This document shows positions 56,698 to 64,000 of a DNA stretch of 64,000 nt, one piece after another (position 1 is the stretch's first letter; each line of letters begins with the position of its first letter). The notes under the pieces are model-generated. The model saw nothing but the letters and a program-made list of their open reading frames with translations. It had not been told where the DNA came from and searched no databases. The translations under genes were made by a program, and so were the position numbers. Source of the DNA: Treponema sp. Marseille-Q4130 (lineage in GTDB: Bacteria > Spirochaetota > Spirochaetia > Treponematales > Treponemataceae). The stretch spans positions 62,001 to 126,000 of the forward strand of contig NZ_JACSET010000003.1 in NCBI RefSeq assembly GCF_014334325.1, in the 5' to 3' direction.

Positions 56698-57327
56698 ATG
56701 GAAAAAACGGTATCGCGAAACAGAAAAATCGCATTGACGGGCGCGCTCTGCGCGCTTGTCGTCGTCCTCGGTATGCCGCCGCTCCACCTCGGCATGATCC
56801 CGCTCGGCCCGAACGCATCGATTACGATCATGCACATCCCCGTTTTGCTCGCCGTCATGCTGTCGGGAGGCGCATCGGCTCTCGCTTCGGGGATCGCTGT
56901 CGGCACGGTGTTCGGTGTGTTCAGTTTGATCCTTGCGGCGATAACGCCGACCGGCGCACTCGATCCGCTTTTTATCAATCCCGCCGTTTCGGTTTTGCCT
57001 CGTGCGCTTCTTGCCGTAGCCGCTTGGCTTTTATGGCGGCTTTTGTCGCTCATTCCGCATTTGCCGAAAACGGTTTCCGCCGCGTTTGCCGCGTTTATTT
57101 CGACGCTTGTGCATACGTGTTTTGTCGTCGGCGCGCTGTATATCTTTACCGGCGGCAGGATGATGAGCGCGATGGGAGGCAAGGGCTTTATCGCCGTGCT
57201 GTTGTTGTTGCTGCCGAACGCGCTGCTCGAAGCTGCTGCCGCGGCGATCGTGTGTGCGGCGGTGATCGCATCGGCGACGATCGCTTCCGGGAAAAAATCG
57301 AAATTGTCTCAGGAAGATAAAGAGTAA
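56698..57327 (+). CDS. ECF transporter S component
   Basis: A 209-residue membrane protein with about six helices and the ECF S-component opening KIALTGALCALVVVLGMPPLHLGMIPLGPNASITIMHIPVLLAVMLSGG (in pieces). Such proteins bind a vitamin or similar small molecule and work with an ATP-driven energising module encoded elsewhere. An ATG at 56686 is in frame but lies inside the predicted -10 box, so I use 56698. No ribosome site is visible. The substrate cannot be told from the sequence; the family includes pantothenate-type carriers. Confidence 0.78.
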   Translation: MEKTVSRNRKIALTGALCALVVVLGMPPLHLGMIPLGPNASITIMHIPVLLAVMLSGGASALASGIAVGTVFGVFSLILAAITPTGALDPLFINPAVSVLPRALLAVAAWLLWRLLSLIPHLPKTVSAAFAAFISTLVHTCFVVGALYIFTGGRMMSAMGGKGFIAVLLLLLPNALLEAAAAAIVCAAVIASATIASGKKSKLSQEDKE

Positions 57328-57424
57328 CAGGACGAATGGCAAGTTTTAGGAAATTCGAAGTTGAATCTAATACTATGAGTATTGTGATTAACAAAATTTC
57401 AAATTAATTAATAAGGAATATTTG

Positions 57425-58870
57425 ATGCGGATCGTTATTATCGGTGCCGGTTTTACCGGCGTGCAGCTTGCAAAATTATTGATCAACGAAAAAAATACCG
57501 TCGCGATCATCGACAACGATGAAAACAACGTGCGTCACGTTTCGAATCAGCTCGACTGTACGGTGATGCTCGCCGACGGGAACGACTTGGAAACGCTCGA
57601 AGAAGCGGGTATCGCGAAAGCCGACGCGCTCGTATGCGTTACTGAAAACGACGAAGTGAATATGATAACCTGTTCGCTTGTCGATGCGGTTTATCCCGAC
57701 ATCGTGAAGATCGCGCGCGTACGCAACTACGCGTACTACGTCAACACGGCGGCCGCAAAAAAGAGTCACGCGGATTCGTTCGGCGGAAAACATCGGCCTC
57801 TGTACGGTATCGATTATATGATCCATCCCGACGTGGAAGCCGGCGAAGCTGTCGTCCAAGCGGTCGAAAGCGGTGCGGTGAGTGATGTGCAGGTTTTCGG
57901 AAACAATGCGTACGAGCTGACGCGTATGACGGTCGCAAAGGAAAGTAAGCTTGCGGGACAAAAGCTGCAGACCGTCCGCGCGCTTACCGACAAGCCCTTT
58001 CTCATCGCGTACGTGGAAGAAGAAGGCAAAACCTCTCTTCCGAGCGGCAATACGGTTCTCAATCCCGGCGACAGCATCGGCGTGATCGTCGCCAAAGAAG
58101 ACGTTTCCGAACTGCTCGCGCTTTGCGGTTCCGAGCAAAAAGAATTGAAAAACATCGCGCTTATCGGAGCGGGAAGGATCGGCACGATCATCGCGGAACG
58201 ATTGATTCAGCCGAAAGAAAAGCGCTCTCTTTTCAATTTGTTTTCGAAGCAGGTTATCAAACGGCCTCAAAAATTCGTCATCATCGACAGTGACGAAGAG
58301 CTGACGAAAACCGCATCCGAGCGCTTTCCGTCGGCAAAAGTTTTTTGCGCCGATGCGACGGACGAAGCTTTTTTGCAGGAAGAAGGGATCGCGTCGTTCG
58401 ATTTGGCGATCTGCGCAACGCACAATCATGAAATGAATATGGTGCTTGCGGCCTACCTCGAATCGCTCGGTGTCGGCAAATCGATAAGCCTCGTTACGAG
58501 TTCGGCCTTTTCGTCGATTTCGCGGAAGCTCGGCGTCGACGTACCCGTTCCGATCCGCGATGCCGTCGTCGATTCGATTATGAGCCATCTGCGCGGAAAA
58601 TCCGTTAAAGAAATTCACACCGTGACGACAGGCGATTTGGAAATCATCGAGTGCGTTCTTCCCGGCGATTCGAAGGCGGTTAATAAAACGCTCCGCGATA
58701 TCGCAAATCCCGGCGTGTTTTTGATCCTCCTTGTCAAAAAATACGATTCGCAAGTTTACGAAATTCCCGTCGGCGATACGCGCCTCAACGCAGGCGATCA
58801 CGTTATCCTTATCACCGTTGCGGAAGAAAACGGCAACGTCGTTTCATTTTTCGGCGGCAGCGTAAAATAG
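57425..58870 (+). CDS. trkA: Trk potassium uptake regulator TrkA
   Basis: A 481-residue TrkA with two RCK modules. The first opens MRIVIIGAGFTGVQLAKLLINEK with an NAD-binding GxGxxG; the second opens KNIALIGAGRIGTIIAERLIQ at about residue 239. Each is followed by a TrkA_C domain. It gates the TrkH channel according to nucleotide binding. The ATG at 57425 is preceded by AAGGA. trkH starts 12 bp after its stop, so they are cotranscribed. Confidence 0.94.
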   Translation: MRIVIIGAGFTGVQLAKLLINEKNTVAIIDNDENNVRHVSNQLDCTVMLADGNDLETLEEAGIAKADALVCVTENDEVNMITCSLVDAVYPDIVKIARVRNYAYYVNTAAAKKSHADSFGGKHRPLYGIDYMIHPDVEAGEAVVQAVESGAVSDVQVFGNNAYELTRMTVAKESKLAGQKLQTVRALTDKPFLIAYVEEEGKTSLPSGNTVLNPGDSIGVIVAKEDVSELLALCGSEQKELKNIALIGAGRIGTIIAERLIQPKEKRSLFNLFSKQVIKRPQKFVIIDSDEELTKTASERFPSAKVFCADATDEAFLQEEGIASFDLAICATHNHEMNMVLAAYLESLGVGKSISLVTSSAFSSISRKLGVDVPVPIRDAVVDSIMSHLRGKSVKEIHTVTTGDLEIIECVLPGDSKAVNKTLRDIANPGVFLILLVKKYDSQVYEIPVGDTRLNAGDHVILITVAEENGNVVSFFGGSVK

Positions 58871-58882
58871 GGGAGCGGCGTC

Positions 58883-60328
58883 ATGGCGGTTTTAACATTT
58901 TTAAAAATCATATCGATCATCGTCGCATTTATCGGTGTTTCGTTTTTAATTCCGATCGGCACGGCGCTCGCTCTCGGAGAGACTGCCGTCATCGCTTCGT
59001 TCGCCGTTCCGATGGTCGCAAGCTGGATCGCGGCGATCGTCATCTTTATCGCCGGGCGAAAAACGGAAATACGTCTTTCGACGCGCGGTACTTTCATCAT
59101 CGTCGCGCTTGCGTGGATTTCCGGGAGCGTGTTCGGCGCGCTGCCGCTGTGGTGCAGTCGAGCGATCCCGCACTTTGCCGATGCGATCTTCGAAAGCGTC
59201 AGCGGCTTTTCGACTACGGGAGCGACGATTTTGAGCGAAGTCGAATCGCTGCCGCGAAGCATCAATCTGTGGCGGTGTGAAATGCACTGGCTCGGCGGTA
59301 TGGGTATCGTCGCGCTCACCGTTGCGCTTTTGCCGCTGCTCGGCGTCGGCGGTTTTCAGCTCATCAAAGCGGAGACGACAGGTCCCGAAAAAGGCAAAGT
59401 GACACCGAAGATCACGACGACGGCAAAAATTTTGTGGATTTCCTATACCGCACTTACGGTCGTGCAAACGGTGCTGCTCTTGTTTGCCGGCATGGATTTT
59501 ATCGATGCGCTTTCGCACGCGTTTGCGACGCTCGGCACAGGCGGCTTTTCGACGAAAAATTCAAGCGTCGGCACATACGGATCCGTTTCGATCGACGTCA
59601 TCTGTACGGTGTTTATGTTTTTATCGGGGATCAACTTCAGTTTGTATTACTACGCCGTAACCGGAAAATTTTCGGAGATCCGCGATAACTCGGAATTAAA
59701 AGCGTATTTCGCCGTTTTTATTGCGGCTTCGCTCGGTATTGCGTTCGTTATCACAAAACAGTACGGTTCGTTTTTGCAGGCGCTCAGATACGGTTCGTTT
59801 CAAGTCGCTTCGATTTTGACGACGACGGGATTCGGCACCGCGGATTTTACAACGTGGGCGCCGACTGCACAATTATTAATTTTTATACTCTATTTTTTAG
59901 GCGGCTGTGCAGGCTCTACCGGAGGCGGCATAAAAGTCGTGCGCTGGGTCGTCCTTGCAAAACAGCTGCACAACGAAACCGAAAAAATGCTGCATCCCCA
60001 CGGTATATTCAATATTCGATTAAACGGAAAAGTCGCCGGCAAAGATTTGGCGCCGAACGTCGCCGCTTTCGTTTCGCTGTATCTTTTGCTCGTGTTTATC
60101 ACAACGGCGGTCGGCTGCCTTTTCGATTTGGATCTGTTCAGCGCTTTGACGGGTGCGCTGTCGATGGTCGGAAACGTCGGACCGGGCTTCGGAAAATTGG
60201 GGCCGGTGTGCAATTACGGCTTCCTTCCCGATGCGGTTAAATGGTGGTATTCGTTTGCAATGCTCGCCGGGCGGCTCGAACTTTATACGATGATTTTGTA
60301 TTTCCTGCCCGCATTTTGGAAAAAATAA
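58883..60328 (+). CDS. trkH: Trk potassium uptake channel TrkH
   Basis: A 481-residue membrane protein with the four pore repeats of the Trk/Ktr family, visible as FESVSGFSTTGATIL, FATLGTGGFSTKNSSVG, SILTTTGFGTADFTTW and GALSMVGNVGPGFGKLG. It imports potassium with TrkA as cytoplasmic gate. AGGGGAGC precedes the ATG. Complete and of usual length. Confidence 0.94.
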   Translation: MAVLTFLKIISIIVAFIGVSFLIPIGTALALGETAVIASFAVPMVASWIAAIVIFIAGRKTEIRLSTRGTFIIVALAWISGSVFGALPLWCSRAIPHFADAIFESVSGFSTTGATILSEVESLPRSINLWRCEMHWLGGMGIVALTVALLPLLGVGGFQLIKAETTGPEKGKVTPKITTTAKILWISYTALTVVQTVLLLFAGMDFIDALSHAFATLGTGGFSTKNSSVGTYGSVSIDVICTVFMFLSGINFSLYYYAVTGKFSEIRDNSELKAYFAVFIAASLGIAFVITKQYGSFLQALRYGSFQVASILTTTGFGTADFTTWAPTAQLLIFILYFLGGCAGSTGGGIKVVRWVVLAKQLHNETEKMLHPHGIFNIRLNGKVAGKDLAPNVAAFVSLYLLLVFITTAVGCLFDLDLFSALTGALSMVGNVGPGFGKLGPVCNYGFLPDAVKWWYSFAMLAGRLELYTMILYFLPAFWKK

Positions 60329-60480
60329 AACCGGAACGCAAAATCGCCGTTCGGCAGATCGTTTTCGTCTTCATGTCAGTCCAGAGTTTGCTTTGTAAAC
60401 TCGCCGTGTAAATGCCGTGTTCTTCGCTTTTGTGTTCTTCGCTTTTTGACAAAAGTCGGGGCGGCGATTACAATAGCGTT

Positions 60481-62157
60481 ATGAATATAAAAAATTATTT
60501 TCGCCGTCTTATAAATCAAACGCTTTCGGGCGTACGCCGCTTTCCGCTTCCGGCATTTTTCGGCTTTGCGGTTTTTGTAAGTTCGGCGATTTATTTGTTT
60601 GCGCCTCAACCGAAAAACGAAGCAGGAAAGGCCGTTTCCTCTTTGAACGATGCTGTGCTGCACGCAGCTTTCGCTTCGGCGTTCGCGTTTTTTACTTCTA
60701 CGGCCGCAACACTTGCCGCGCTGCGCTTTTCGCTTTCGCGGAAAATCCGTGCCGCGCTCTATGTGTTTTCAGTCGCATTGTGGATTCCCGGTTTTTTTCT
60801 TGCCAAAAAAATGGATGAGTTCAATTATGCTTCGCTTGCGTATTGGGGCGGTATCTGTATTTGCATTCTCATTGTCTTGTATCTTTGCGTAACCGCTTTC
60901 AATGAAAAAACCGTTTTTTTGCACATACTCAAAGCTGTCGTTTTTGCCGAATGGATCGCCGGTATTGCTTCCGTCGGTCTTTGGATAAGCCTTTGGGCAG
61001 TCAACGAACTCATCGTCCCGATAAAAAATATCGATGAATATATGTTATTGATCTCCGTCTTTTCACAAGCCCTTATAACCGTAAACGTATTTTTATCGCA
61101 GCTGTCGTTTGAAAAAGCGGAATTCCCCGTTGCGCGCATGTATAAAGCGCTCGTATTCTATGCGGCTTTCCCCGTCTACGTGATTTACGTTGCCGTGCTG
61201 TACGTGTATTTGGCAAAAATCCTTGTTACGCGCAATATGCCGGGCGGGCAGATAAATATTTTTGTGTCGCTGGCAACGGCTTTTTATCTCTTTTTTTATT
61301 GTACGCTGAAAGCTTTTCCCGGCCGCGCGTCGGATATCTTTTATAAGATAGGAACCTTTGTGATGCTGCCCTGCATCGCAGCCCAGCTTATTGCGGTATG
61401 GATCCGCTTTGACGCGTACGGATTGACGGCGATGCGATGGGCGGGGTTATTGTACACCGTTTCGGTTTTGTATTTTATCGTCGTTGTATTGCTTAAAAAA
61501 AATGCGCCTCGCGCGTGGCTCCTTTTTGCCGCGTTTTTGTGCGCCGTATCGACCCTTACGCCTTTGAGCCTCACTCGTGTTCCTTCTTTAGAACAAAAAG
61601 CGCGGCTTGAAAAACTTTTGCACGAGTGCGGCTATTATACAGATGGGTATTTTGCGCTGCCCGCCGAATCCGTTATCTCTCAAATTCCGTATGAAAAACG
61701 CAGCGCGATGGTCAGTGCATACGACGAACTTTTGAGCGAACATAAGACCGCGTATGCCGGCGAAGATGCCCGTTCCGGCGATGAGGGTTTTCAGGATATT
61801 TTCGGATTTTCCATTAATGAAGAAGGTGCCTACATATACAAATACAAAGTATATACGCGGAGCCGTTCCAAACCCTTTGATATAGCCCCGTATGCGTTTT
61901 TGTTGCCGGTATCGGACTCCGGTTATAGAAACCGTGACAGCGGCAGGGTTTTTACAAGGATACCGCTGTCGGTGCAGAAAACCGAATACGATATTTTCGA
62001 TGCGCTGCTTGCCCTGCCCGAACGCGGTGAAGATTTTACCGTTGCGCTCGACGATAAAACGACGCTGTTCATAACGAGCGCATCAAGTTATTATGATCGC
62101 GAACGAAAAGGTTTTACGCAGTATCAGTATGAAGGCTTTGTTCTCAAAAAACGCTAG
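60481..62157 (+). CDS. DUF4153-like integral membrane protein
   Basis: A 558-residue protein with roughly ten predicted membrane helices in its first 390 residues and a soluble C-terminal part of about 160 residues. Its helix pattern and the FRRFPLP-like opening (SGVRRFPLPAFFGFAVFV) resemble DUF4153 proteins, whose role is unknown. I start at the ATG at 60481; a longer frame from 60412 lacks support. It is a single gene after trkH. Confidence 0.65.
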   Translation: MNIKNYFRRLINQTLSGVRRFPLPAFFGFAVFVSSAIYLFAPQPKNEAGKAVSSLNDAVLHAAFASAFAFFTSTAATLAALRFSLSRKIRAALYVFSVALWIPGFFLAKKMDEFNYASLAYWGGICICILIVLYLCVTAFNEKTVFLHILKAVVFAEWIAGIASVGLWISLWAVNELIVPIKNIDEYMLLISVFSQALITVNVFLSQLSFEKAEFPVARMYKALVFYAAFPVYVIYVAVLYVYLAKILVTRNMPGGQINIFVSLATAFYLFFYCTLKAFPGRASDIFYKIGTFVMLPCIAAQLIAVWIRFDAYGLTAMRWAGLLYTVSVLYFIVVVLLKKNAPRAWLLFAAFLCAVSTLTPLSLTRVPSLEQKARLEKLLHECGYYTDGYFALPAESVISQIPYEKRSAMVSAYDELLSEHKTAYAGEDARSGDEGFQDIFGFSINEEGAYIYKYKVYTRSRSKPFDIAPYAFLLPVSDSGYRNRDSGRVFTRIPLSVQKTEYDIFDALLALPERGEDFTVALDDKTTLFITSASSYYDRERKGFTQYQYEGFVLKKR

Positions 62158-62262
62158 GCCTTCTTTTTGCTTTTTGACAAAGGCCGCCGATTGCGTGTAT
62201 AATAATTCGAAGTTTACATTGATAAAAAGCAATCTTAACGATTCGGTAATTACGGGGGCTGT

Positions 62263-63096
62263 ATGAAAAAGATGTTCGCCGCGCTGATTGCGGCTGTCAT
62301 GTGCGTTTCTGTGTTTGCATTCGATGTCATGGAGTATCTTCCGCTTAAGGGTACGGTAAAAAATTATACGCGTACCGATTACGGTATTACGTCGAAATTC
62401 GGCGAGTATTTCCGCACGCCGGAGATGAAAATCGTCCGTGCATTAGACAGGGCAGGACGGGAAATCGAATCGTCCGAGATGACGGGACGCGGAACCCTCG
62501 TCAATAAAATCAAAAATACCTACGACGCGTCGGGAAAACTTACCGCACAGGAAGGCTACAACGCGGACAACGGGCTTATCTGGAAAAGCGCCCTTACCTA
62601 CGGCTCATCAGGAAATAAAGCCGACGAAACCGAATACGGAAAAGACGGCGGTTTAAAAAGCAAAACGATTTACACGTATACCGGTAATCTCCTTACCGAC
62701 GAATCGTACTACGGCGCGGGCGGCGAGCTCGTATGGAAGATCGTATATGCGTACGACGATGCGGGCAGGCTTTCGGTCGAATGCCATTACTATGCGGACG
62801 GTTCGCTTGACGAAGAAATCGACTACGCGTATACGGACGGCGGCAAAATCGATGCGATTACGTTTATCGACGGGACGGGCGCGGTACAAAAACGCAGTTA
62901 CTTCCGCTACGGCAGCGACGGCGTGCTCAACGAAATCACGACGAGCGATGCGGATAACAAAACGATTGCACGAGAAATCTACAAATACGATACCGCCGGC
63001 AATATCGCGCGGATTTCATCGTACGCGGTCGCAAAAAAATTCGGTACAACGGTTACCGAACTCGTCGGCATGTCGGAATTGACGTACGAGTATTAG
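62263..63096 (+). CDS. Secreted protein with YD-like repeats
   Basis: A 277-residue protein with a signal peptide (FAALIAAVMCVSVFA). From about residue 85 it contains repeated units near 20 residues long, each with a Tyr-x-Tyr/Asp-x-x-Gly pattern: NTYDASGKLTAQEGY, IYTYTGNLLTDESYY, VYAYDDAGRLSVECHYY, DYAYTDGGKIDAITF, KYDTAGNIARISSY. This resembles RHS/YD repeats that form beta-shells, but is much shorter than RHS toxins. Likely exported to the periplasm or surface; the function is unknown. Confidence 0.7.
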   Translation: MKKMFAALIAAVMCVSVFAFDVMEYLPLKGTVKNYTRTDYGITSKFGEYFRTPEMKIVRALDRAGREIESSEMTGRGTLVNKIKNTYDASGKLTAQEGYNADNGLIWKSALTYGSSGNKADETEYGKDGGLKSKTIYTYTGNLLTDESYYGAGGELVWKIVYAYDDAGRLSVECHYYADGSLDEEIDYAYTDGGKIDAITFIDGTGAVQKRSYFRYGSDGVLNEITTSDADNKTIAREIYKYDTAGNIARISSYAVAKKFGTTVTELVGMSELTYEY

Positions 63097-63104
63097 GAGA
63101 CTCG

Positions 63105-64000
63105 ATGAGTTTTTACATCGGTGTCGACTGCGGTACGCAGGGTACAAAGGTAATCATTTACGATGCGGAAAAGAAACGGATCGTCGCCGTCGGCAACAGC
63201 GGTCATAAACTGATTTCGGACAACAGCGGACTTCGCGAACAGGATCCCCGGTGGTGGATCGATGCGTTGGACGCTGCGCTACGACAGGCGCTCGCTTCGT
63301 TTTCCGGAGACAGGCATGCAATCGCGGCGATCGGCGTTTCGGGGCAGCAGCACGGGCTTGTCGTTTTGGACAAAGATAAAAACGTTCTGTATAATGCGAA
63401 GCTGTGGAACGACACGGAAACGGCTGCCGACAACGATGACCTCGTCGAAAAAGCGGGCGGCACGGACGGCGTCATACAAAAAATCGGTACGGCGATTCCG
63501 GTCGGTTATACGGCGTCGAAGCTGGTGTGGCTTAAACGCTGCAAGCCCGATATCTTTTCAAAAATCGCATACGTCATAAATCCGAAAGACTATATCAATT
63601 ATTACCTTACGGGCGTTATTTGTACGGACATCGGCAGCGCTTCCGGCCTCGGTTATTTCGATGTGCTGCATAAAGACTGGAATCGCGAAATGATCGATGC
63701 GATCGATTCTTCCGGTGTACTGTTATCGGCGCTCCCGCCTATCGTTTCTGACGATAAGGCTGTCGGAAGCCTCCTTTCCGATATCGCGGAAAAATACGGA
63801 CTTTCGGCAGCGTGCAAAGTTGCCGTCGGAAGCGGCGATAATATGACGGCCGCCGTCGGCACGGGGATCGTCAAAAACGGTGTCGGTACGATCAATCTCG
63901 GAACGTCCGGCGTGCTGAGCGTATACACGGATGCGGTACCGTCACGCTATCCGTCGATCATTCAAATTCAAAATCTGATTTCGAATTCTTGGATCCCGAC
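63105..64000 (+). CDS. xylB: Xylulokinase (partial, runs off the window)
   Basis: The first 298 residues of a FGGY-family sugar kinase. It opens MSFYIGVDCGTQGTKVIIYD (phosphate 1 motif), has AIGVSGQQHGLVVLD, KLWNDTET and the DIGSASGLGYFDV region typical of xylulokinase, and GSGDNMTAAVGTGIV with GTINLGTSGVLSV near the cut end. It phosphorylates D-xylulose for the pentose phosphate route. TAGGAGACT precedes the ATG, eight bases after the YD-repeat gene. The C-terminal part lies beyond the window. Confidence 0.88.
   Translation, partial: MSFYIGVDCGTQGTKVIIYDAEKKRIVAVGNSGHKLISDNSGLREQDPRWWIDALDAALRQALASFSGDRHAIAAIGVSGQQHGLVVLDKDKNVLYNAKLWNDTETAADNDDLVEKAGGTDGVIQKIGTAIPVGYTASKLVWLKRCKPDIFSKIAYVINPKDYINYYLTGVICTDIGSASGLGYFDVLHKDWNREMIDAIDSSGVLLSALPPIVSDDKAVGSLLSDIAEKYGLSAACKVAVGSGDNMTAAVGTGIVKNGVGTINLGTSGVLSVYTDAVPSRYPSIIQIQNLISNSWIP

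Noticed and set aside
57476-58801. Minus-strand open frame (441 codons) opposite trkA
   Set aside because: Entirely antisense to trkA, with biased composition and no recognisable motif.

Overview
The window is chromosomal DNA around the replication origin of a spirochaete, most probably a host-associated Treponema of roughly 50% G+C. The evidence is the dnaA-dnaN-recF-DUF721 cluster diverging from gyrB-gyrA, an archaeal/eukaryotic-type PheT (the form spirochaetes carry), an MsrA-MsrB fusion lipoprotein, and treponeme-like gene neighbourhoods. The species cannot be fixed from the sequence alone.

Layout. (1) 0-7.3 kb: a leftward drug-efflux operon of a tandem two-headed TetR regulator, TolC-like channel, lipoprotein adaptor, RND pump and small accessory protein, with a visible promoter and palindromic operator. 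(2) 7.3-17.1 kb: mostly leftward housekeeping genes (PatB/MalY aminotransferase, M15 peptidase, pheT, rfbABC for dTDP-sugar), plus rightward MATE and GNAT genes. (3) 17.2-29.3 kb: the origin region. DUF721, recF, dnaN and dnaA run left, with an AT-rich, DnaA-box-bearing gap between dnaN and dnaA; msrAB, gyrB and gyrA run right. Behind gyrA lies about 1 kb of non-coding DNA with a promoter-terminator unit (candidate small RNA), four parS-like ParB sites and an inverted pair of perfect DnaA boxes. (4) 29.3-37.1 kb: accessory genes, namely an AT-rich restriction-modification system with two methyltransferases, a VapBC-like pair, an MGMT-family protein, threonine aldolase, DUF1697, Hsp20 and a WYL regulator. 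(5) 37.1-48.0 kb: two unrecognised genes (one with a HIRAN domain), a type I-C CRISPR-Cas operon and a 15-repeat array. cas3 carries a frameshift in a poly-A run and cas8c an in-frame amber codon, while cas5, cas7, cas4, cas1 and cas2 are open; a strong internal ribosome site in cas8c marks a nested Cas11c. (6) 48.2-56.6 kb: a flavocytochrome broken by deletion, a YARHG protein, a large primase-helicase-PLD protein of the TOTE conflict type, a uracil-DNA glycosylase family protein and a lone D12-class methyltransferase. (7) 56.7-64 kb: ECF transporter S component, TrkA/TrkH potassium uptake, two envelope proteins and the start of a xylulokinase.

Structure not explained by genes includes a ~135-bp repeat of three hairpins present twice in opposite orientation with compensatory changes in a stem, a shorter GGGCTGTCTCAAAA repeat present twice, hairpins in the hsp20 leader, and a candidate structured RNA upstream of gyrB. 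No tRNA, rRNA or intact insertion sequence was recognised.
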